A model generated the notes under the pieces. The model searched no databases, had not been told where the DNA came from, and saw nothing but the letters and a program-made list of their open reading frames with translations. A program made the translations under genes and the position numbers. A stretch of 60,473 bases of DNA from Propionibacteriaceae bacterium (GTDB lineage: Bacteria > Actinomycetota > Actinomycetes > Propionibacteriales > Propionibacteriaceae), in the NCBI GenBank assembly GCA_009779115.1, contig WREX01000002.1:1-60473 (forward strand), given 5' to 3'. Of the stretch, positions 1 to 7,776 are shown one piece after another (the first letter of the stretch is position 1; each line of letters begins with the position of its first letter).

Positions 1-158
1 CGAATGCACCGATTGCTGGCGTCGCGAGCGACACTGTGGGGGTGCGATGGGTCGGCGGGTGGCGTGAAGGCAGACTGGACGTCTGTTGAACGACGCCCGA
101 CGAGCCAGCGTGCCTCCACAGGGCCGCGCAGCAGCCATGAATCGGTGCATTCGGGGTA
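1..158. repeat. Dispersed palindromic element, copy A (interrupted)
   Basis: The outer arms CGAATGCACCGATT (1-14) and AATCGGTGCATTCG (140-153) are perfect inverted repeats. The inner segments (GCTGGCGTCGC at 15-25 and GCGCAGCAGCCATG at 126-139) match the copies near 10450, 13411 and 53538. About 100 bp separates the two halves here, so this copy looks split by an insertion. It may extend beyond the window start. No gene is seen in it; it lies upstream of the LacI-type gene. Confidence 0.7.
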
Positions 159-251
159 ATGTGCAACGATCCCGCGGCGGCATCTGGACGCCAGCAGTCA
201 TTGGTATACTGCATGGCAGAATCGTGAGCACAGTTATTCGAGAGGAAACTT

Positions 252-1241
252 GTGGTTACTAGCCGTGACGTCGCCCGCATTGCCGGGGTGTCGCAGGCAA
301 CGGTCTCAAGGGTACTCACGCCAGCCGCCAAGGTCTCTCCGGCTACCCGAAACAAAGTGCTGGCGGCGATGGAGCAGATCGGATATCTTCCGCATGCTGG
401 GGCTCAGGCCATGAAAACGCGTCGTACCAATGCTATTGGCGTTGTTGTGGCAGAACTGAGCAACCCCTTTTACTCCGAGGTTCTCGACGAACTCACGAGG
501 GTGCTCGGCTCCCAGGGATTCCGCGTCGTCATGTGGAATGCCGGAGGCGGTAGCCAGTCTGATGCCCTGAATGCGATCGCTTCATTTGCTGTTGACGGCG
601 TCGTCTTCACAACAGCGACCGCTAGGTCGCCCGAGCTTCAGGTCGCTGTCAAAGGTCACGTTCCCCTGGTGCTGATCAATCGACATGTGGAAGGCGTGGA
701 GTGCGACAGAGTGCTCAGCGAGAATCGATCGGGTGGTGCGGCTGTCGCCGACTATCTCCACAGCAATGGTCACACCGACGCCGCCATCATCATGGGGGAC
801 CCAAACGCGACAACCTCCCGCGATCGTACGGCTGGATTCCTCGACCGTATGCAAGAGCTTGGCCATCCGGTGCCCCAGCGTCTCAGATTCAGCGGCGAGT
901 TCTCACACGATATCGCGTTGCATGTCACCCAAAGCCTGCTGGCCCGAAAACGTCGTCCGTCAGCGATTTTCTGCGTGAATGACAACATGGCATTCGGAGC
1001 CCTTGATGCCATGCGTGCGTTGAAGATGACCGCCGCCGACTGCTGGGTGATCGGATATGACGACGTGGAAATGGCGGCCTGGCCATCGTTTGACTTGACA
1101 ACCATTAGGCAGCCCAGCCGGGAGATGGCAGCCGAGGGAGCCAGGCTGATCATCGAGCGGGTGAGGAATCCTGAAAGTCCTCCTCGAACCATTCACTTTC
1201 CATGGACACTCATCGAACGGGGAAGCACCTCGCGAGCATAG
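252..1241 (+). CDS. LacI-family transcriptional regulator
   Basis: 329 aa, GTG start preceded by a GAGGAA ribosome binding site. The N-terminal LacI helix-turn-helix is clear (SRDVARIAGVSQATVSRVL, residues 4-22), followed by a hinge helix region and a periplasmic-binding-protein-like effector domain (NAIGVVVAELSNPFYSEVL from about residue 61). It faces the CUT2-type sugar ABC operon across a shared terminator, so it probably represses that operon in response to the imported ligand. This link is inferred from position only. The effector is unknown. Confidence 0.9.
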   Translation: MVTSRDVARIAGVSQATVSRVLTPAAKVSPATRNKVLAAMEQIGYLPHAGAQAMKTRRTNAIGVVVAELSNPFYSEVLDELTRVLGSQGFRVVMWNAGGGSQSDALNAIASFAVDGVVFTTATARSPELQVAVKGHVPLVLINRHVEGVECDRVLSENRSGGAAVADYLHSNGHTDAAIIMGDPNATTSRDRTAGFLDRMQELGHPVPQRLRFSGEFSHDIALHVTQSLLARKRRPSAIFCVNDNMAFGALDAMRALKMTAADCWVIGYDDVEMAAWPSFDLTTIRQPSREMAAEGARLIIERVRNPESPPRTIHFPWTLIERGSTSRA

Positions 1242-1260
1242 CGAACTGTGAAGCAAACAA

Positions 1261-1306
1261 CGAAGGGGTGGGGCTGGATCACCGACAATCCATCCCCACC
1301 CCTTCG
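1261..1306. terminator. Bidirectional terminator hairpin
   Basis: A 13-bp perfect stem (CGAAGGGGTGGGG at 1261-1273 with CCCCACCCCTTCG at 1294-1306), with further pairing inside, lies between the convergent LacI gene and the substrate-binding-protein gene. Confidence 0.8.
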
Positions 1307-1323
1307 CTTGCTGTCAACCCGAT

Positions 1324-2574
1324 CTAGGCTTGGACGCAGCCATCCAAACCCGGGGGAACCTGGCCCGTGGTGACGGGGCCTTCTTTCCAACCGGCGTCGC
1401 AGGAACCGCGGGTATAAATGCGGCGCCACTCCGGTTGGGCGTAGCTTGACATGTCAGGCAGTGGTACCAACTTGTCGAACGGCGCAACTTGCATAGCCGC
1501 TGTGTAGGAGCTTTCCGGGAGTAAGGCAGGGTCGAAAACTTCAGTCACGAACTGGTCAGCAGCATTGGTGAAGAAGTTGCAGCCATCGACGAATTCGCTT
1601 CCCGGGCAAGCCTTGGCTGTGTCGGTTGTGACATAGGGAAGGTTGATTTCAATGTCGTGGGGAACACTGTTGGGACCGTCGGCGAGGATCTTCAGGCCGA
1701 CCTTCATCGCGATGCCACCGGATGCCGGCGGGGAGCCGGAGGACACTCCGGGCCAACCTTGGGAGAGCATCTTGCGGAAGTAGTTCGTGTCCTCGCCAGT
1801 GACTGGCACCTTCATGCCGGCCGCCTGAAGGGCCTTCACAACACCGTCTTCGCCGAGTTCCGACCAGACACCGTCAATGTCTGGGTGAGCTGCCAGGGCT
1901 TTGGCTGTTTCCTGTTGACTCACACTGGAATCCCAATTCCCGTAGTACTCCGTCACAATCTGGATGCCTGGATACTGGTCAAAGACAGCCTTGGCCGAAT
2001 CGTAATGAACGATGTCGGTCGAGGTGCCCGCGACGCCGCGATTGAGCATGATCTTGCCCTGGCCTCCCAGGAGATCGACGAGGCCCTGGGCGGTCTGTGC
2101 TCCAAAGAAGGCTTGTTCGGGGTTGTCGGCGCGTGCGCCAGTGATGTACGACACGTTGTAGGCGCAGGGCTCTTCCACCGTGCCGTCGTAGGCGACAAAA
2201 GTGACGCCAGCATCACAGCCTTGCTTGATCACGGGGTTCAGCGCCGTTGGTGAGATCGGATAGAAGACGATGAGTTTCGCGCCACTCGCGATCATGGATT
2301 GAATGTCAGAGATCTGCTTTTGCGGATCGCTGCCGGAGATGACCTTCTGCACTGAGTAGTTGGCTTGGACCTCGGGCGACTCGGCCACAGACATGGCGAG
2401 ATTAGCCGCCTGGTCCTGCCAGTTATTGCCGCTATAACTCAGATTGAGGTAGATCTTCCCTTTACTACCGTTGCCAGTGTTGGTGCTGCCGCCAGAACAA
2501 CCGGCCAGCACCAGGCTGGCAGCTGTCACGAACGATGCGGCGATCAGCAGACCCTTTCTCTTACGAATTCTCAT
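1324..2574 (-). CDS. Sugar ABC transporter substrate-binding lipoprotein
   Basis: 416 aa. The start is placed at 2574 because the downstream protein opens with a basic n-region (MRIRKRKG), hydrophobic core and lipobox LVLAGC, and AAAGG lies just upstream; the frame is open further upstream but has no signal there. It is a type-1 periplasmic-binding-protein fold as in RbsB/xylose-binding relatives (CUT2 importers). It captures a solute outside the membrane and delivers it to the two permeases encoded just upstream in the same operon. It is the last gene of the operon that starts at 7548. Ligand not determinable; a sugar or sugar acid/lactone is likely. Confidence 0.88.
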   Translation of the reverse strand: MRIRKRKGLLIAASFVTAASLVLAGCSGGSTNTGNGSKGKIYLNLSYSGNNWQDQAANLAMSVAESPEVQANYSVQKVISGSDPQKQISDIQSMIASGAKLIVFYPISPTALNPVIKQGCDAGVTFVAYDGTVEEPCAYNVSYITGARADNPEQAFFGAQTAQGLVDLLGGQGKIMLNRGVAGTSTDIVHYDSAKAVFDQYPGIQIVTEYYGNWDSSVSQQETAKALAAHPDIDGVWSELGEDGVVKALQAAGMKVPVTGEDTNYFRKMLSQGWPGVSSGSPPASGGIAMKVGLKILADGPNSVPHDIEINLPYVTTDTAKACPGSEFVDGCNFFTNAADQFVTEVFDPALLPESSYTAAMQVAPFDKLVPLPDMSSYAQPEWRRIYTRGSCDAGWKEGPVTTGQVPPGLDGCVQA

Positions 2575-2632
2575 TCTTACCTTTCGTTTGGATTGTTGAT
2601 GAATGGACTCAAGCGCGAGCCTGGGGAGGTGG

Positions 2633-3670
2633 CTATTCCCGGCCACGTCCCAGTCGTCCCAGTACGAGCGCAATGAAAATGACTGCCCCGTAGAGGGCCT
2701 GCTTGAAACCTTGGGAGAGGCCGACTGCGTTGATGTCGATGCCGATGATGGTGATCAGAAGGGCCGCGCCAACGGTTCCCAGATAGTTGCCATTTCCCCC
2801 GGCGATCGATGAACCGCCGACCACGACGACCGCAATGCTGGGCAGAAGCCAGGTCGCGCCGAGATTCAGATCCGATCCCGAACCGTAACCCATGAGCAGA
2901 ACCCCGGCTATCCCGTATCCGATCGCCGCGAGCCAATACACCATGACGAGGGTGATGCGTACCCGTACCCCTGCATACACGGCGGCTTGTGGACTATTGC
3001 CGATTGCGTACGTACGTCGGCCGAGCCTGGTACGGAACTGGATCCACGACCCGACCAGGATTGCCAGCAGCAGCAGTACCGCTGAGAACGGGATTCCGGC
3101 AATCGACAGGCTTCCATCAAATAACGAACTCAAGCCACTGGGCGCCGTCTGACCGGGCTTGCCCGCACTGATTCCCAGCAAGAGTGCCGAGCCGATGGTC
3201 GACACTGCCAGCGTCACGATGAAAGGCGGAAACGTTGACCGGGCGATGATCAGTCCATTGACCAAACCGATCAGCGAGCCGATTGCCACCCCGCAGATGG
3301 CAGCGGGGATTGTCGCCCAGCCGCTAGAGGCCAGTGAGCCAGTGAAGAATGCTGCCACGGCGATCACTGAGGGCACTGACAAGTCGATGCCGCCGCTGAG
3401 AATCACCAGGCCTTGTCCGAAAGAGATCACCGTGAGGAACAACCCGAGGGTGATGGTGTTCGAGACGAGCGACCATGAGGGGAAATAGGAGCTGAACAGT
3501 CTCGACAAGGGGATCATCACCAGGACCAGCGCCCAGACGGCCGGGACGGCGAGCTTGCCGAGCACTGGCTGGAGCAGAGTCTTGATGGTGGCCAGGCGTG
3601 ACGTGGTCGAGTGCTCCGCCAAGACGGCAGAACCAGACCCGTCAGATGGCTGAACGTTGACCGGCTGCAT
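2633..3670 (-). CDS. CUT2-type ABC transporter permease (RbsC-like)
   Basis: 345 aa with about eight to ten hydrophobic segments, a BPD_transp_2 membrane subunit. The family signature appears around GGIDLSVPSVIAV. A strong GGAGG ribosome binding site precedes ATG 3670 and lies within the 3' end of the upstream permease gene, whose stop is only 9 bp away, so the two are translationally linked. With the second permease it would form a heterodimeric channel for the binding protein. Confidence 0.88.
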   Translation of the reverse strand: MQPVNVQPSDGSGSAVLAEHSTTSRLATIKTLLQPVLGKLAVPAVWALVLVMIPLSRLFSSYFPSWSLVSNTITLGLFLTVISFGQGLVILSGGIDLSVPSVIAVAAFFTGSLASSGWATIPAAICGVAIGSLIGLVNGLIIARSTFPPFIVTLAVSTIGSALLLGISAGKPGQTAPSGLSSLFDGSLSIAGIPFSAVLLLLAILVGSWIQFRTRLGRRTYAIGNSPQAAVYAGVRVRITLVMVYWLAAIGYGIAGVLLMGYGSGSDLNLGATWLLPSIAVVVVGGSSIAGGNGNYLGTVGAALLITIIGIDINAVGLSQGFKQALYGAVIFIALVLGRLGRGRE

Positions 3671-3679
3671 AACTCCTCC

Positions 3680-4720
3680 TCACGCTGTCTCGGCCATCGC
3701 CGAGATGCTCTGCGTTGGTCCCGATCCCACGGTGACTTCTTCCCCGTCCCGTTTTCGAAGACCAGCGATCTTTGTTGTCAACCAAGGGATGGTCAAGGCG
3801 ACGAGGATGACCAGGCCCTGAAACGCACCCACCCAGAAGTCTGCGATACCCCAGGCGAACAGAAACTTGGGGATCACCGTGAGTGTCGCAGCCCCGAAGA
3901 TCGCCCCAATCGCGCTTCCCCTGCCACCGCGGAAGCTGACAAAGCCCAGTGCTGCTGCTGCGAATGCGGTCAGGAGGAACGAACTCCCAGAGGTGGGCGA
4001 CCCCGTGGCTGTCAGTGCGGAAAAGTAGAGACCGGCGGCCGCGTAACACAGTCCCGCCAAGGCGTACACAACGATTTGAACTCGCCGCACCGCAATCCCC
4101 GACAGCCGCGCGGCTTTGACATCTCCACCGATGGCCAGTGCGCTCATCCCGGTCCGAGACTTGATGAACAGCAGCCACAACAAGCTAAAACCAACAAGTG
4201 CGAGCAATGCCACTGGGATCGTGCCACCAATGGTTCCGGATAGAACACTCGCGAATGCGGCTGGCACCGACCCTCCGGGTGCGGGAAGTACGGCCAGAGC
4301 TATCCCGGCCAGAATGAAGTTTGTGGACAGGGTCACCCCCAGTGCCGGCAAGCCAAACACAGCCACGCAAACACCGTTGACCAATCCGATGACCGCTCCC
4401 ATCACCAGGACGAGACAGGCGATGCCCCAGGAACTGTGAGGATGCGCTGCCATGGTTGTTGCTGCGATCACGTTGCTGAGGCTGATGCTGCCAGCCACGG
4501 ACAGGTCGAATCCGCCGATCAGGAGCACAAGCGTCACTCCGCTGGCGGCAAAGGCCAGTGGTGTCGTGAGGACGATGAAGTTGTTGATGATGAACGAGGT
4601 CGCTGAGATGGGTGACACCAAGGTGAGGAGGAGATAGAGCAGCACAAAGATCCCAGCTGCGATTCCAACGGTGGCTTTGCTGTTGTCACTCAGCGCCCGT
4701 CTGCTCTGCCTTGGTTTCAT
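3680..4720 (-). CDS. CUT2-type ABC transporter permease
   Basis: 346 aa polytopic permease (BPD_transp_2), motif GGFDLSVAGSISL. The reading frame is open to 5374, but the start is set at ATG 4720 (MKPRQSRRALSD). That ATG overlaps the ATPase stop codon as ATGA, and the frame upstream is the shadow of the ATPase gene. Partner of the adjacent permease. Confidence 0.87.
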   Translation of the reverse strand: MKPRQSRRALSDNSKATVGIAAGIFVLLYLLLTLVSPISATSFIINNFIVLTTPLAFAASGVTLVLLIGGFDLSVAGSISLSNVIAATTMAAHPHSSWGIACLVLVMGAVIGLVNGVCVAVFGLPALGVTLSTNFILAGIALAVLPAPGGSVPAAFASVLSGTIGGTIPVALLALVGFSLLWLLFIKSRTGMSALAIGGDVKAARLSGIAVRRVQIVVYALAGLCYAAAGLYFSALTATGSPTSGSSFLLTAFAAAALGFVSFRGGRGSAIGAIFGAATLTVIPKFLFAWGIADFWVGAFQGLVILVALTIPWLTTKIAGLRKRDGEEVTVGSGPTQSISAMAETA

Positions 4721-6210
4721 GACGCGCTCACCTTCTCGCCATGGCCCAGCGCACCGGCCATCAGAGCGTTCTCCGTGAGGGTCTCGCCGCCGAACTCGCC
4801 ATTGATCCGACCGCCATACATGGTGTAGGCACGATCGCACAGCCCGACCAGTTCCGGAATTTCGGTCGAGTAGATGAGGACGGCGCCTCCTTGCTGCGCG
4901 AATTCCCGAGTCATGTGGTAGATCTCCACCTTGGTTGCCGCATCGACGCCACGAGTCGGGTCGAACAGCAACAGGCACTTCGGTGCGCTCAGGACCACCC
5001 GGCCGAGAAGCACTTTTTGTTGGTTGCCGCCCGACAGGTCTTGAATGTCTCGTGTCATGAATGGAGAGGGCAGGTTGACGGCGAGAGCTGCTCCTTGAGC
5101 GATTTTCTTTTCTTTGCGGGATGAAATCGTGCCTAATGGCGAGCATCGACGTAGCTCGCTGATCGTGAGGTTGAACTGGGCAGTCAGGGTGAGGAAAAGA
5201 CCCTCGGTCTTTCGGTCCTCGGGCACCAAAGAGAAGTTTTTGCGGGCGGGGGTACTGCCACTGCCGACGGTGATACTTCCAGTATCGGCCTTGACAAACC
5301 CAGCCAGTCCGTAGAAAAGGCTCTTCTGTCCTTGCCCCTCCAGAGCAGCCACTCCCACGATTTCCCCGGGACAAATGGTCATTGATAGGTGATGGACTTT
5401 GCCTGCGATGGACAGATCTGTGACGGTCACCAGGGGTGCCTGATGCTCGGCCCTGTCCGGTTTGTCCGGGAACGCCTGATTCAAGGAACGACCGATCATG
5501 TATTCGACGAGTTCTCGCTCATCGGCCGTCTTCGGATCGAACTGTTTGACAACACGTCCATTGCGGAGAACCGTGCCGCGATCACAGATGGCGCGGATTT
5601 CAGCAAGCTTGTGAGAGATGTAAATGACGCTTGTCCCGCGTGCCACAAGCTCGCGAATGCGGTCGAATAACCAGGTCGTGTCGGGCAGGGACGCCGTCGG
5701 CTCATCCAGGATCAACAGCCTGGGCTCGGTGGCCATGGCGGCGATGATCTCCACGTGCTGTCGATCGGCCAGGTTCAGGCTGGCGATCAACGCTCGGGCG
5801 TCGATTCCGGGCTTGCCCCACGCGGTCAGGACCTCTTGGGCAGCCGAATAGAGCTTGCGTTGCGACACTATCCCCAGCCGAACAGGCAGCTTGGGGAGGA
5901 AGAGCTTCTCGGCCACTGTGATGTTGGGCGGTGCACTGAGTTCTTGGTACGCCATGGCCAGTCCGGCAGCGCGGGATTGCTTGGGACGGCCGAGTTGGAT
6001 GTTCTCACCGTCAATCTCGACCGTTCCCGTGTCAGGCACGAGCACCCCTGCCAGCACCTTGTTCAGCGTTGACTTCCCAGCGCCGTTCTCGCCCAGAATC
6101 CCGTGGACTTCTCCCCGTCGCAGATCAAGACTGACCCCGTCCAGAGCCCGAGTGGCGCCGAACTGCTTGGCTATGTCTCGGATTGTGATGAACGGCACAT
6201 CATCAAACAC
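4717..6210 (-). CDS. Sugar ABC transporter ATP-binding protein (two-domain, RbsA/XylG type)
   Basis: 497 aa, two fused ATPase cassettes as usual for CUT2 importers. The first has Walker A GENGAGKST (about residues 40-48), a signature-like region NLADRQHVEI and Walker B LLILDEPTA. The second has a degenerate Walker A (ALEGQGQKS), signature LSGGNQQK and a Walker B-like CLLLFDPTRGVD. Energises uptake of the operon's substrate. It overlaps the neighbouring hydrolase gene by 8 bp and the permease gene by 4 bp. Confidence 0.93.
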   Translation of the reverse strand: MFDDVPFITIRDIAKQFGATRALDGVSLDLRRGEVHGILGENGAGKSTLNKVLAGVLVPDTGTVEIDGENIQLGRPKQSRAAGLAMAYQELSAPPNITVAEKLFLPKLPVRLGIVSQRKLYSAAQEVLTAWGKPGIDARALIASLNLADRQHVEIIAAMATEPRLLILDEPTASLPDTTWLFDRIRELVARGTSVIYISHKLAEIRAICDRGTVLRNGRVVKQFDPKTADERELVEYMIGRSLNQAFPDKPDRAEHQAPLVTVTDLSIAGKVHHLSMTICPGEIVGVAALEGQGQKSLFYGLAGFVKADTGSITVGSGSTPARKNFSLVPEDRKTEGLFLTLTAQFNLTISELRRCSPLGTISSRKEKKIAQGAALAVNLPSPFMTRDIQDLSGGNQQKVLLGRVVLSAPKCLLLFDPTRGVDAATKVEIYHMTREFAQQGGAVLIYSTEIPELVGLCDRAYTMYGGRINGEFGGETLTENALMAGALGHGEKVSAS

Positions 6211-7072
6211 GTGACGCCTCGTGTTGTGCGAGTGTGATCTCTACGATGGCCAGGCCATGCTTGCTTTTTCGCGAGGGAAACATCTCTTCGAGGTGCTCAT
6301 CGTGTACCGCGATGACCCGCTTCTCCACGCGATCGACGGCTTCCATCATGTGGTCACTGGCCCGGAGCAGATTCAACTGACTTCCGGCAGCCAGACCGAC
6401 GGGGACATAGACACCGTCGTCATTGAAACCGGTGATGTTCTCGCGCACGTAGCGAAGATCTCCGGCCAGCACCCATGGATCTTTGCCGCCCCCATTGTTC
6501 ACCACGACGTACTGGGAACCGAACGTGTGCGAATCCAGTTCAGCCCGAACATCAATGCCGGGGAAGAGGTTCTCAACATCTCCGTCGACCAAGTGCAAGC
6601 GTCCTTCGGCGGCCAGATGTGCGCCGAGAACGATGTCATCCGGGTTGAGTGCTCCCTGGAGCCAGCCGAACTGAGGCGGCAGGGTCAACGTCCACAGCCA
6701 CTGTGAGAACTCGCGCTCTTGGATGTGGACTGTGGCGTTGGGGAAGTCTCCAACATTGCCGAAGTGATCGAAGTGAGCGTGTGTGATGATGATGTCGCTG
6801 ACATCTTCGGGCTGCACACCGATCTCACCGAGCACCGTGGCAGGGCTCTGCCATTCAATCACTCCGAAGCGATCAGCCAGCACCTTGCCGTACTGCTGGT
6901 AGTTGTATCCCGCGTCCACCATGACTGTTCGGTCAGAACTCTTCAGGACGACATAGCCATAGGGGAGTTTGAGTGTCCCCTGATTGTGGGCGCCATACAG
7001 CACTCCAGACACGGGATAGTCGGGTACGTACGCGTATTCAAGGACCCAGATGGAGTAGTCGGGGTTTTTCAT
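6203..7072 (-). CDS. Metallo-beta-lactamase-fold hydrolase, N-acyl homoserine lactonase-like
   Basis: 289 aa from ATG 7072 (MKNPDYSIW), chosen because AAGGA lies 7 bp upstream; the open frame extends 15 codons further. The dinuclear-metal motif HAHFDH (in ITHAHFDHFGN) and downstream ligands (DSHTFGSQ, AGDLRY, AVHDEH) fit the AiiA/AttM lactonase branch of the MBL superfamily. Cytoplasmic; no signal peptide. It sits inside a sugar-type importer operon, so the natural substrate may be an imported sugar lactone rather than a quorum signal. Activity inferred, metal site seen. Confidence 0.8.
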   Translation of the reverse strand: MKNPDYSIWVLEYAYVPDYPVSGVLYGAHNQGTLKLPYGYVVLKSSDRTVMVDAGYNYQQYGKVLADRFGVIEWQSPATVLGEIGVQPEDVSDIIITHAHFDHFGNVGDFPNATVHIQEREFSQWLWTLTLPPQFGWLQGALNPDDIVLGAHLAAEGRLHLVDGDVENLFPGIDVRAELDSHTFGSQYVVVNNGGGKDPWVLAGDLRYVRENITGFNDDGVYVPVGLAAGSQLNLLRASDHMMEAVDRVEKRVIAVHDEHLEEMFPSRKSKHGLAIVEITLAQHEASRV

Positions 7073-7548
7073 AGGTTGTTCCTTGTCTGTGAGAGGTTCT
7101 GAGTGTGTGCCGCGCAACCGCAGGAGGCCAACTCAGTTCGGATAGCAGAGATGCCACGCATCTGGTCCATGTGTGCCGCAGCAGATTGCAACAAGCCTCC
7201 TGCTGCGCAAACACGATCTGAAGCGTGTCCAGGGGCCCCGGGATACAGGAGGTCCTGAAGTGCGCCGAGAGCACGATTCAGATCGGTGCTCACGTGGATG
7301 AGTTCGCGCTGCGACCGGCCTTGGGGCGAAGATGCGACGGTGTGGCTGAGTTCTCCAGCCCATTCACCTACTCGGGTCAGCGCAGCGTCGATCTCTTGGA
7401 TCGGTGGGTTGCGGCTGGCCATCAGGAGTACGAATACTGCGCTCAGCCCTTGCAGGACGCGGCTTGCCAATTCTGCTTCAGGTGACACTATTCCTTGGTC
7501 AATCAGTAGGGCAGCAGCGCCTTTATCTGCGGCTGTGGCTACATTCAT
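7069..7548 (-). CDS. Hypothetical protein, first gene of the ABC-importer operon
   Basis: 159 aa from ATG 7548, chosen for the GGAGG at ideal spacing; a longer frame reaches 7815 but lacks such a signal. The protein is helical and alanine/leucine rich (MNVATAADKGAAALLIDQG..), with no membrane segment or motif I recognise. A Cys-rich tail (SCGCAAH) lies near the C-terminus. Its stop overlaps the hydrolase start by 4 bp, implying coupled translation. The size and helical character could suit a small dimerising sensor or adaptor, but the function is unknown. Confidence 0.6.
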   Translation of the reverse strand: MNVATAADKGAAALLIDQGIVSPEAELASRVLQGLSAVFVLLMASRNPPIQEIDAALTRVGEWAGELSHTVASSPQGRSQRELIHVSTDLNRALGALQDLLYPGAPGHASDRVCAAGGLLQSAAAHMDQMRGISAIRTELASCGCAAHTQNLSQTRNNL

Positions 7549-7590
7549 GTTGCCTCCTTGGCGAGCGGAATTCTGCGAACTCATGAGCAG

Positions 7591-7604
7591 TGTATACGTA
7601 TACA
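7591..7604. promoter_or_regulatory. Palindromic operator-like site
   Basis: TGTATACGTATACA is a perfect 14-bp palindrome 43 bp upstream of the ABC-operon start, in the divergent region shared with the IPT-protein gene. Its form suits a dimeric LacI or GntR regulator; which one is not shown. Confidence 0.5.
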
Positions 7605-7776
7605 ATCGGGGAGCGCAATACCCTTCAGCAGACTCCTTCAGTGATCCTCGTTCCCGGTGGCTCAGTGATAATTCAGTGATGCCCTTGGGTTGTGGGAAAC
7701 TGCCTGGCATCATTGAGATAAATGACGATGCTCGTACAGGGTGGGTTGCTGTGTCGTCGCGGGATAGGAGTGGCAC

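Noticed and set aside
3680..5374. A 564-codon frame spanning permease and ATPase
   Set aside because: The upstream 218 codons are an antisense-free shadow of the ATPase gene in another frame (Arg/Ser/Gly-rich). The permease start overlaps the ATPase stop as ATGA.
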